Shown here in pieces: positions 33,130-40,528 of a stretch of DNA of 40,995 nucleotides (its first letter is position 1; the number at the start of each line of letters is the position of its first letter). Origin of the DNA: Ardenticatenales bacterium. GTDB taxonomy: Bacteria; Chloroflexota; Anaerolineae; Promineifilales; Promineifilaceae. A program made the translations under genes and the position numbers. Location: contig JACKBM010000060.1 in NCBI GenBank assembly GCA_020634575.1, positions 1 through 40,995 of the forward strand, in the 5' to 3' direction. The notes under the pieces were generated by a model that ran no database searches, was not told the DNA's origin, and saw nothing but the letters and a program-made list of their open reading frames with translations.

Positions 33130-33530
33130 TGGCGGAATGGACTATCAGCAATGTTTTTTTGTCGATTATGTTGGCGTCAGTGCCGAGAGAATGACACGTT
33201 TAATGATAGCAGATTCGCTCAGGCTGCAAAATCAGGCGGGGAACCTGAGTTTGGTATAGCTCTTAACAGAGCTGGGCGACATTTCCTGAGCCTCATCGAT
33301 GGGGCAACACGATCAGCAAGAGCAGGCGATGTGGGACAGGAATGCCATGTGCCTTATGTGCTGTTGCCTGGACGTCGCGCAGGCTAGAAAGCTTCATTGT
33401 TTTTGGCGGCCTTAACCAGCCACCGGCCGGACAAGCCCTGCGCCTCAAGGCTGGGTCCTTCGCCTGCTCTTATGGGACAAAAGGACCCAGCGACGAGGCT
33501 CAGGAAATGTCGGCAGAGTTGGCCAGCTCT
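33130..33530. other. Intergenic region upstream of the giant kinase gene
   Basis: This 401-bp stretch holds the kinase promoter and, at 33450-33491, an 11-bp inverted repeat (GCTGGGTCCTT with AAGGACCCAGC, 20-nt loop) 40 bp past the stop of the TPP enzyme gene, possibly its terminator though without a T-run. AGCTCT/AGAGCT forms a smaller hairpin near 33258. Open frames here lack ribosome-binding sites and I do not call a gene. Confidence 0.45.
33203..33230 (-). promoter_or_regulatory. Promoter of the giant kinase gene
   Basis: On the minus strand TTTGCA (33230-33225) and TATCAT (33208-33203) are 16 nt apart, a reasonable -35/-10 pair. It would give a leader of about 68 nt before the ATG at 33129. 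Confidence 0.5.
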
Positions 33531-35171
33531 CTAGTCACTCGCCTTCTTCCCGCGCACCCTGTCCCGGGTAAAGAGGGGCACCGAGCTGGGCATCTCGCCG
33601 ACAGGGATCTCGATCACCGTCGGCACGTTGCTTTCCAGCCCTTCGTCGACGGCGGCGCGGATGTCGTCCAGCTCGGTGCAGCGGACGGCGTTGGCGCCAA
33701 AGGAGCGGACCAGGGTGACGAAGTCCGGGTTCTGGAATTCGGTGGCGATGATGCGGCCGCCGTACTGGTGTTTCTGACCGCGGTAGACGTTGCCAAAGTG
33801 GCCATCGTTAAAGAGCAGGGTGACAAACGGGATATCGTGCTGCACCGCCGTAGCGATCTCCTGCACGTTGTACATAAAGCCGCCATCCCCGATAGCGCAG
33901 ATAACCGGTTTGTCCGGCTGGGCCAGCTTGACCCCCAGGGCCGTGGCGAAGCCGTAGCCCAGAGTGCCCTGGTAGCCGGGGTTCATGAAGGTGCGTGGCT
34001 GGTAGGTCGGGTAGGCGTTCCAGCCGACGTAGCTGATCTGCGTCACGTCAGAGACAAAAATGCCATCGTCCGGCAGCGCCTCACGGATTAATTTCAGATA
34101 GGACATTTGCGGCTCAATCTTGGCCAGTTTCTCGTTGAACGCCCCGCGCAGCGCCAGCATTTCTTCTTCACGCGAGGGGCGTGACTGGTTGTGTTTGGCC
34201 AGCCGTTCTACCAGCGCCGGGACCACGTCCTCGGCCAGGGCGGTCAGACCAACCGTGGGCGGGCGGATGTTGGTGTGCGCCTCCGGGTCGACGTCGATGC
34301 GGACGATCTTGAGGTCGTCGTCCAGCCCCCAGCGCAGCTGCGGCATCGACAGCCGCGTGCCGATGCCGACGACCACATCTGCTTTGGCCCACAACGCTGG
34401 CGCGGCCATGAGCGAATGGCTCAAATAATGGCGGCTGCTGACGACACCGTTGCCCGTGCGGAAGGAGAAGACGGGCGCCTGCAACATTTCCGCCAGCCGG
34501 GTCACCGATTCTGAGGCATTCATGGCGCCGCCGCCGACAAAAATGAGCGGATTTTTGGCTGCGCCCAGCAGTTTGGCGGCTTCCTCGACCGCATCCATAT
34601 CCACGGGCGGCCGGAACGGGTCTTCCTTGACCACGATCTCGCCCACTTCGGCCACGGCCGCCAGGACATCCTGGCCCACTTCCAGACCGACGGGTAGGGG
34701 GATGCCGGAATTGAGCTGACGAAACGCCTCGCCCATTTTCTCGCCGATCTGGCCGGGGCCGGCAATGCGCTCGGCCCATTTGGTGAGTGAGCGCAGGATG
34801 CCGAGCTGGTCCGGGATCTCATGCAGCATGCCGGTGTTGCGGCTGATCATGTCGGTCGGGATCTGGCCGACCAGGGCCAGGACGCGGCTGTTCAGGCCGT
34901 AAGCGGTGGCCAGGGCGGCTGTGGTATTCAGAAAACCCGGCCCGGGCACAACGTTGTAAACGCCGACCTGGTCTTTGGCCCAGGCGTAACCCAGGGCCAT
35001 GTAAGCGGTCGCCTGCTCATGGCGGGTATGGATGACGCGCAGATGGTGGCGGGCGTCATAAAAGGCATTGTAGAGATGATCCAGTTGGGCGCCGGGCAGG
35101 CCAAAGAGGGTATCAACGCCGTGGGCTAACAGAGAACTAACAATTGCTTCACCACCGGACATGCGGCTCAT
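33531..35171 (-). CDS. Thiamine pyrophosphate-dependent enzyme (acetolactate synthase-like)
   Basis: A 546-residue TPP-requiring enzyme of the acetolactate synthase/benzoylformate decarboxylase superfamily. The cofactor-activating glutamate is in HTRHEQATAYMA (near residue 50). The central domain has ALVGQIPTDM and IFVGGGAMN. The TPP/Mg2+ motif is GDGGFMYNVQE (GDG...N) in the C-terminal domain. The ATG at 35171 has an AGGAGG site 8 nt upstream. No small regulatory subunit (ilvN-like) or branched-chain pathway gene is adjacent, so it is probably not the anabolic acetolactate synthase. Oxalyl-CoA, glyoxylate, sulfopyruvate or benzoylformate chemistry is possible. The assignment stops at superfamily level. 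Confidence 0.9.
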   Translation of the reverse strand: MSRMSGGEAIVSSLLAHGVDTLFGLPGAQLDHLYNAFYDARHHLRVIHTRHEQATAYMALGYAWAKDQVGVYNVVPGPGFLNTTAALATAYGLNSRVLALVGQIPTDMISRNTGMLHEIPDQLGILRSLTKWAERIAGPGQIGEKMGEAFRQLNSGIPLPVGLEVGQDVLAAVAEVGEIVVKEDPFRPPVDMDAVEEAAKLLGAAKNPLIFVGGGAMNASESVTRLAEMLQAPVFSFRTGNGVVSSRHYLSHSLMAAPALWAKADVVVGIGTRLSMPQLRWGLDDDLKIVRIDVDPEAHTNIRPPTVGLTALAEDVVPALVERLAKHNQSRPSREEEMLALRGAFNEKLAKIEPQMSYLKLIREALPDDGIFVSDVTQISYVGWNAYPTYQPRTFMNPGYQGTLGYGFATALGVKLAQPDKPVICAIGDGGFMYNVQEIATAVQHDIPFVTLLFNDGHFGNVYRGQKHQYGGRIIATEFQNPDFVTLVRSFGANAVRCTELDDIRAAVDEGLESNVPTVIEIPVGEMPSSVPLFTRDRVRGKKASD

Positions 35172-35285
35172 GGGGTTCCTCCTGGAAATGGGGCCGCCAG
35201 GGTGGGCGGCGGGGTTTGGTGTGGGCTGGTTGCTCTGAGATTATTATACGGGCTTAGAGGGCAAGAGACATCATGGTTGGCGGCG

Positions 35286-35655
35286 CTGCCTTTGGCGCCG
35301 TATTCCGTCCGGCAGCGCGAGGCGCTCAAGCGCCACGCTACGGGCGCGTCCGCTTGAAGCGGACTTTCGTGTCACGACAAGAGCCTGGCGTGAACATCAA
35401 GTCTGCCTTTAGCGCCGTACTCCGCCTGGCAACGCAAAGCGCTAAGGCGCCACGCTACGGGCGCGTCCGCTTGAAGCGGACTTTCGTGTCACGACAAGAG
35501 CCTGGCGTGAACATCAAGTCTGCCTTCAGCGCTAAGGCAGACGGGCGCGTCCGCTTAAAGCGGACTTTCGTGTCACGACAAGAGCCTGGCGTGAACATCA
35601 AGTCTGCCTTCAGCAGACGCGCCCGTAGCGTGGCAGTTCACTGCCTCGCGTTGCT
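35286..35655. repeat. Composite 117-bp tandem repeat element with inverted ends
   Basis: Two 117-bp units (35293-35409, 35410-35526) and a shortened 84-bp unit (35527-35610) stand in tandem. Their shared 68-bp core starts at 35342, 35459 and 35543; copies 1 and 2 are identical and copy 3 differs at one base. The core holds the palindrome GTCCGCTT-N-AAGCGGAC, and the single change is its central base. The 19-mer GCCACGCTACGGGCGCGTC (35332, again 35449) returns exactly inverted at 35616-35634, and GGCAGCGCGAGGC (35311) nearly inverted at 35643. The element fills most of the gap between the TPP-enzyme and malQ genes. It looks like a non-autonomous mobile or structured-RNA element. A plus-strand frame stays open across it because the periods are multiples of three. 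Confidence 0.8.
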
Positions 35656-35714
35656 GGGCGAGAATAACACCGACAACGTAGCCAGAACGATATGTGATTT
35701 CCCCGCCCGTTCGT

Positions 35715-35720
35715 TATAAT
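35715..35720 (+). promoter_or_regulatory. -10 box for the glucanotransferase gene
   Basis: A perfect TATAAT lies 48 bp before the ATG of the glucanotransferase gene. The leader would be about 40 nt and includes the GAGGGAAG ribosome-binding site. No convincing -35 box is seen. Confidence 0.5.
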
Positions 35721-35767
35721 TGCCTGCCGGTCCACGGTGGGCCGAAATATGACCCTGAGGGAAGTTT

Positions 35768-37321
35768 ATGCAGTTTCCACGCGCCGCGGGCGTTCTCCTT
35801 CATCCGACCTCTCTGCCCAGCCGCTATGGCATTGGTGATCTGGGTGATGATGCGTATCGCTTTGTCGATTTTCTGGTGGCCGCCAGGCAGCAGCTCTGGC
35901 AGGTATTGCCGTTAGGGCCGACAGGTTATGGTGATTCGCCCTATCAATGTTTTTCGACCTTCGCTGGCAACCCGCTGCTGATCAGCCCGGCGCGGCTGGT
36001 GCGTGAGGGGTATTTACCGGCCGGTGCCCTCGAAAATGTCCCGGATTTTCCCTCCGATGAGGTTGATTTTGGCCGGGTGATCCCCTACAAAAACGAGCTC
36101 CTGCAGACTGCTTTTGACCATTTCCGCCTCAACGGCAATGTGGAGCAGTGGGAACGCCTGGCCTCTTTCTGCGAGGAGCAGGCCGGCTGGCTGGATGATT
36201 TTGCCCTTTTCATGGCCCTGAAGCAGCATTTTGCCGATCGGGAAGATGGCGGCGTCTGGAACCATTGGCCGGATGAAATTGCCCTGCGGACGCCCGAAGG
36301 TATCGAAAGCTGGACCGCGCAATTGCGTGACGACGTGGAGCGCAACAAGTTCCTGCAATTCCTTTATTTTGAGCAATGGCTGGGGCTGAAGCGCTATGCC
36401 AATGAGCGAGGTATCCAGATCATTGGCGACATTCCCATTTTTGTCGCTTTTGACAGCGCCGACGTCTGGGCCAACCCCGAATTGTATTTTCTGGAGGAAG
36501 ATGGCTCACCCAGCTTTGTGGCGGGCGTGCCGCCGGATTATTTCAGCGCGACGGGGCAGCGCTGGGGCAACCCGCTTTATCGCTGGGAGCGGATGGCGGC
36601 CCAGGGCTACCGCTGGTGGACGAACCGGCTGCAGATGTGTCTGACGCAAACGGATATCGTGCGCATCGACCATTTTCGCGGGTTTGAGGCGTATTGGGAG
36701 ATCCCGGCAGAGGAAGAGACGGCCATTATCGGCCGGTGGGCGCCTGGGCCGGGCGCTGAGCTGTTTGATGCGTTGCTGCAAAACCTGGGCGACCTGCCCA
36801 TTATTGCCGAGGACCTGGGCGTTATCACGCCGCCGGTAGAAGAGCTGCGGGATCGCTATGGCTTCCCTGGCATGAACATCCTGCAATTTGCCTTTGGCTC
36901 AGCAGCGGAAAACCGCTTTCTACCGCATAACATCAAACATCATTCGGTGGTCTACACCGGCACCCATGACAATGATACAACCCGTGGTTGGTACGAAAGC
37001 GAGAGCGACGAGACACGCGATCATGTGCGCCGCTACCTCGCCTGCGACGGCCACGATATTGCCTGGGACCTGGTGCGGGCGGCCAATGCCTCGGTGGCGG
37101 CGCTGGCCATCGTGCCTATGCAGGATCTCCTGAACCTGCCGACCGCGGCCCGGATGAATTACCCCGGCCGGTTAGGCGGCAACTGGCAATGGCGCTATAC
37201 GCGCGACATGCTGGAACCGTGGATCGCGCCGCGGCTGGCTGATTTAACCGAGCTCTATGGCCGCGCCCCCGCTATTCCGGAGACGGATGATGAGGCTGAG
37301 GTCGAGGCAAGCCAGGACTAG
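35768..37321 (+). CDS. malQ: 4-alpha-glucanotransferase
   Basis: A 517-residue GH77 amylomaltase/disproportionating enzyme that transfers alpha-1,4-glucan chains between maltodextrins or glycogen in the cytosol. The start (FPRAAGVLLHPTSLPSRYGIGDLG) is the family signature. The catalytic residues are the nucleophile D301 in IDHFRGFEAYW, acid/base E348 in IAEDLGVITPPV and D401 in GTHDNDTTRGWY. The length is normal for the short bacterial type. The ATG follows GAGGGAAG. Its stop shares a CTAG with the stop of the convergent selenoprotein gene. No other glycogen gene lies in the window. Confidence 0.97.
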   Translation: MQFPRAAGVLLHPTSLPSRYGIGDLGDDAYRFVDFLVAARQQLWQVLPLGPTGYGDSPYQCFSTFAGNPLLISPARLVREGYLPAGALENVPDFPSDEVDFGRVIPYKNELLQTAFDHFRLNGNVEQWERLASFCEEQAGWLDDFALFMALKQHFADREDGGVWNHWPDEIALRTPEGIESWTAQLRDDVERNKFLQFLYFEQWLGLKRYANERGIQIIGDIPIFVAFDSADVWANPELYFLEEDGSPSFVAGVPPDYFSATGQRWGNPLYRWERMAAQGYRWWTNRLQMCLTQTDIVRIDHFRGFEAYWEIPAEEETAIIGRWAPGPGAELFDALLQNLGDLPIIAEDLGVITPPVEELRDRYGFPGMNILQFAFGSAAENRFLPHNIKHHSVVYTGTHDNDTTRGWYESESDETRDHVRRYLACDGHDIAWDLVRAANASVAALAIVPMQDLLNLPTAARMNYPGRLGGNWQWRYTRDMLEPWIAPRLADLTELYGRAPAIPETDDEAEVEASQD

Positions 37322-38016
37322 AACGCGTCCTTAAACTCCTGCACCGCCTTGGGGCCGTTGCGCTCCAGGCCGGCGAAGAACTGATCCCGATCCGAATCGC
37401 GATAATCCAGCCGCTCCACGCGGAAGGGAGACAGGCGCACCTTGTCGCGGCGGCGGTGGGCCACATCCAGGAAGTAATCGAGCGCATTCGCTACGCTGTT
37501 GCTGTCTGACCAATCTGACTTATAAATCGGGATGCCAGCCCGGTTAAAGATCCAGGTCATGTTGGGCATCGAACCGTAGGCGCGGTGGCAGGCGCCATCG
37601 AGAGAGTCCACCAGGATGGTCCGGTCCACGCCATACACTTCGCTTAGCGCATGGGCGTGGTGAAACTTCTGGGCCATCGAGGTCAGGTGCGGGTAATTTT
37701 CGCCGGGGTGGGCCTCATTGGTGTAGAGAAAGACCGAGCCGACATCTTGTGGCGCGTATTTGGCTGCCAGGGCATTCATGGATGGCGCCGCCATCCCACA
37801 ATATGGTCAGGTGAAGCTGCCAAACTCAACGACGGTATACAAATGGCTGGACCACAGCTCTTCTAGCGAAGTCTCCGTCTCATCCAGGCGCCAGAGGGGG
37901 AAACTGGGCGCTTTCTGCCCAACAGGTGGACTCTCTTCAAAACGCATCCAGGGCATAAATTTGTCCGGGACAAACGCGTCGTAGTTGTAGCGGGTTATCA
38001 GGTCAGCAGCGGTCAT
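37318..38016 (-). CDS. Selenoprotein, deiodinase/redoxin-like thioredoxin fold
   Basis: A 232-residue protein if the in-frame TGA at 37809-37807 is read as selenocysteine (residue 70). The two halves are in the same frame with no indel. The sequence around the TGA is VVEFGSFT-U-PYCGMAAPS, which gives a U70-P-Y-C73 redox motif. FGSxTUPP is the active site of iodothyronine deiodinases and related bacterial redoxin proteins. The rest fits that family: FLYTNEAHPGENYPHL, then VDSLDGACHRAYGSMPNMTWIF. The N-terminal half has the redoxin opening GQKAPSFPLWRLD. A perfect hairpin follows the TGA at SECIS distance. The ATG at 38016 has a GGAGGA site. It starts 13 bp after the pentapeptide gene. Probably a cytosolic thiol/selenol oxidoreductase; true iodothyronine activity is not implied. 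Confidence 0.85.
37780..37796 (-). promoter_or_regulatory. Bacterial SECIS-like hairpin
   Basis: On the minus strand GGATGGC and GCCATCC form a perfect 7-bp stem closing a GGC loop. The loop begins 17 nt after the TGA at 37807. Bacterial SECIS elements, as I recall the model, need a small apical loop with a G among its first two bases, about 16-37 nt after UGA; this fits. Synonymous options would allow many other sequences here, so the pairing is notable. Confidence 0.7.
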
Positions 38017-38029
38017 GGGGTCCTCCGGG

Positions 38030-38770
38030 TTAAGGGGCCGTGGAACCATCTGGTAGGATGGCGCCGGTCAGGGAGGCAGCCATGGCGAGCTGCCCCTCGG
38101 TCACAAGGGCGCCGGCGAGATCGGCCTGGCGCAAATTCGCATTGAGGAGATTGGCGGCGAGTAGATCGGCGCCACGCAGGTCGGCCTGCTGCAGGTTCGC
38201 ATTTTGCAGATCAGCGCCAAACAGGCTGGCACCGCTCAGGTCGGCCGCGCCGAGCTCCACACCGTTCAGATTGGCCTGATAGAGATTGGCGTTGGCCAGG
38301 GCGGCGGCGTGGAGGTCACGGCCGCGCAAATCGCGCCAGGCCAGGTTGGCTGCCCGGGGCGTGGGCGCCGCGCCCAACAGTTGCTCCGCCTGGGCCGCAT
38401 CATACTGTTGCCCATTTGGCAACGTGACACCGGTCAGCGAGCGGGCCTGGCGCAGTTGGGCGGCTGTCACGACCGCGCCGGTGAGCTGGGCGCCGGCCAG
38501 ATCCGCCCCCTTCAGGCGGGCGGCGCTCAGATCAGCGGCCAGCAAATTGGCCCCGCGCAGGTTGACGCCGCTGAGGTCTGCCCGGATCAAATTGGCCTCA
38601 CGCAGATCGGCGTTCTGCAGATCAGCGCCGCGCAAATCCAGATAGCTGAGATCAGCGCGAGCCAACTGGCCCTTACGCCGATTGAAGTAGAGCCGCAGAA
38701 AGGCTTGCTGGCGCAGGCCCAGGTAAGCTTTGGTCAGGTACAGCCAGAGGCGGAACAGGTAACGTCGCAT
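38030..38770 (-). CDS. Pentapeptide repeat protein
   Basis: A 246-residue protein built mostly of pentapeptide repeats of the A(D/N)LxX type, in two blocks: about residues 37-108 (ARADLSYLDLRGADLQNADL and on) and about 145-225 (ANLAWRDLRGRDLHAAALAN and on). Each block is followed by a similar SLTGV/ILP(N/D)G segment (TGVTLPNGQQY, TGAILPDGST), which suggests an internal duplication. The repeats fold as a right-handed square beta-helix. The basic N-terminus (RRYLFRLWLYLTKAYLGLRQQ) is amphipathic and may touch the membrane. The selenoprotein starts 13 bp downstream, so they share a message. Some family members mimic DNA and inhibit gyrase; nothing here supports or excludes that. Confidence 0.92.
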   Translation of the reverse strand: MRRYLFRLWLYLTKAYLGLRQQAFLRLYFNRRKGQLARADLSYLDLRGADLQNADLREANLIRADLSGVNLRGANLLAADLSAARLKGADLAGAQLTGAVVTAAQLRQARSLTGVTLPNGQQYDAAQAEQLLGAAPTPRAANLAWRDLRGRDLHAAALANANLYQANLNGVELGAADLSGASLFGADLQNANLQQADLRGADLLAANLLNANLRQADLAGALVTEGQLAMAASLTGAILPDGSTAP

Positions 38771-38784
38771 CTGCCCGCATTATA
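38771..38784 (-). promoter_or_regulatory. Near-leaderless promoter of the pentapeptide-selenoprotein unit
   Basis: On the minus strand a perfect TATAAT (38784-38779) lies eight bases before the ATG at 38770, so the message would have a leader of zero to two bases. There is no ribosome-binding site. Confidence 0.55.
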
Positions 38785-38848
38785 ACCGACTCCGGCCGGT
38801 TGTGACCCCATTCTACTGAGGTAAAATCGACGCCAGTGAGGCAACTCT

Positions 38849-40528
38849 ATGAATGAATTCAGCCTTTTATGGCCTGATGGGCAACCCACTCGCACCTGGC
38901 CTGTCGCCCCGGAAACCTTTCGCGACCTGGAACTCGGCGCCATCGTGCGGGCCATTTGTACCCAGCCGCGCTACGAGCGCGCCCTGCATGATCACTTTGG
39001 CCAACTCTGCCTGGATGAGGCCACCATTCGCTATCGGCAGACCCTGCTGCAAGATCTCGACGCCCAGCCTGAATTTACCCGGTTGTTGACTGAAGCGCTG
39101 CCGCTGTTGGAAGAGCTGGCCCTGCCCGGGCTTAGACAGAAGAAGCAGGTAGATAGCCTGCCCGCAGTGCTGCTGCGCGCCCGGGAGCTGGAACTCCTGG
39201 TCGCTACCGTGCAGGGTTTACAGACCGCCTTCGCGGCGGTTGTGGGTGTGTTACAGTCTGAGGGGTTGCGGCGCTGGCAAGCGGCAATTGCCGAGTTGGC
39301 CGGCGACAGCCAGTTCCAGGCGCTGTGCCTTGAGCTGCCCGAGTTGCTAAGCGCCCTGCGCGGCCGCGCCAGCATCACCATCGGCGTGAACCTGGATCAT
39401 CAGCTGCGCCCGGAGGCGGCGGTGCTGCTGGCGGTTAACGCGGAGCGCTTTACGGAGAGCAGCCTGCTGGACCGCTTGTTTGGCAAGGGCAAGACCGGCC
39501 TTCGGGGCATCGCGCCGCTCCATCAGCCACCTCTGGTTAACCCGACCGGCGGCTCCGGTACGCCGCAACGGTTAAGCGCGCAGATGGTGCCATTGTTCCA
39601 GGATCTGGCCAAGATCTTGGAGCATATCGCCGAGCCGGTGGCCCGCGAGCTACGTAAATTCGCGCAATTACACGGCCGCTGGCTGGCGGCGCGCCATGAT
39701 GAATTGCTCTTTTATCTGCAGGCGCTGGCGTTGTGGCAGCGGCTGCAGGGGGCCGGCCTCACGCTCAGTTTTCCGGCGATTGTGCCAGCAGCTGAGCGCC
39801 GGCTGGAGGCGGCGTCCGCTTTTAATCTGCAGCTGGCTTTGCGCGAGCTGGACCGGCGCGACGAGGTCCCGGTTGACCAGCGCATCGTCAAAAATGATAT
39901 TCAGTTCGGCGAGGACGGCCGTATTGCCATCCTGACAGGCCCCAATCAGGGGGGCAAGACGACCTACATGCAGAGCATTGGTCTGGTGCAGGTCTTGGCG
40001 CAGCTGGGGCTGCCGGTGCCGGCGGCGGCGGCTTCGGTCAGCCCGGCTGATGGGATCTACACCCATTATCCGGTTGAGGAGCAGCTGGCGCTGGGGACCG
40101 GCCGGTTCGGCGACGAGGCCCAGCGCCTACGAGCCATCTTCGAAATGGCGACGAGCGAAAGCCTCGTTCTGCTCAATGAATCGCTGGCCACAACCGGCAT
40201 TCAGGAAGGGTTGCGCGTGGCTCGCGATATCATGGGCGCTTTTCGCCAGATCGGCTTGCGCGCCGTTTTCACCACGCATTTGTATGAACTGGCCGCCGCA
40301 ATCGATGAGTTAAATGCCCATGTGGCTGGCACGAGCCGTCTTTTCAGCCTGGTCGCTTCCCGACCAGAGACAGGCACAGAAGCCACCTCTGGAAACAGCT
40401 ATCGCGTCACGCCAGGGCCGCCTTTGGGACGCAGCTTTGCTGAGCAGATCGCCCTGCGCTATGGCATCAGCCATGAACAGTTGCAGGCCCTGTTGCGTGA
40501 ACGCGCGCTGTTGGAGGAAGAAGAATGA
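38849..40528 (+). CDS. MutS-related ATPase (mismatch-repair-like)
   Basis: A 559-residue protein with a C-terminal MutS domain V ATPase. The Walker A is GPNQGGKTT (K370), followed by the family segments THYPVEEQLALGTGRFGDEAQRL and FTTHLYELA. The Walker B reads SLVLLNES with N443 where MutS has aspartate; E444 is kept. Residues 1-330 form helical core/clamp domains; the N-terminal mismatch-reading domain of MutS (with FxE) is absent, and there is no Smr domain as in MutS2. So it is neither MutS nor MutS2 but one of the shorter MutS-like families, role unknown. The ATG follows GTGAGG. Its TGA overlaps the ATG of the next gene (ATGA). Confidence 0.9.
   Translation: MNEFSLLWPDGQPTRTWPVAPETFRDLELGAIVRAICTQPRYERALHDHFGQLCLDEATIRYRQTLLQDLDAQPEFTRLLTEALPLLEELALPGLRQKKQVDSLPAVLLRARELELLVATVQGLQTAFAAVVGVLQSEGLRRWQAAIAELAGDSQFQALCLELPELLSALRGRASITIGVNLDHQLRPEAAVLLAVNAERFTESSLLDRLFGKGKTGLRGIAPLHQPPLVNPTGGSGTPQRLSAQMVPLFQDLAKILEHIAEPVARELRKFAQLHGRWLAARHDELLFYLQALALWQRLQGAGLTLSFPAIVPAAERRLEAASAFNLQLALRELDRRDEVPVDQRIVKNDIQFGEDGRIAILTGPNQGGKTTYMQSIGLVQVLAQLGLPVPAAAASVSPADGIYTHYPVEEQLALGTGRFGDEAQRLRAIFEMATSESLVLLNESLATTGIQEGLRVARDIMGAFRQIGLRAVFTTHLYELAAAIDELNAHVAGTSRLFSLVASRPETGTEATSGNSYRVTPGPPLGRSFAEQIALRYGISHEQLQALLRERALLEEEE

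Noticed and set aside
33151..33387. 78-codon plus-strand frame before the giant kinase gene
   Set aside because: It overlaps the likely kinase promoter, lacks a ribosome-binding site and matches nothing I know.
35342..35610. Tandem repeats considered as a CRISPR array
   Set aside because: The repeats are 68 bp with gaps of 49 and 16 bp, the gaps are themselves repeat-related, and no cas gene is present.
35273..35719. 148-codon plus-strand frame across the tandem repeat
   Set aside because: It stays open because the repeat periods (117 and 84) are multiples of three. There is no ribosome-binding site, and the non-coding palindromes are conserved, so I annotate a repeat instead.
37807..37809. 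The TGA as an ordinary nonsense mutation
   Set aside because: It is placed exactly at the redox-active Sec/Cys position, both sides stay in frame and well conserved, and a SECIS-like hairpin follows. Genome-wide UGA recoding is also rejected because other genes here end with TGA.
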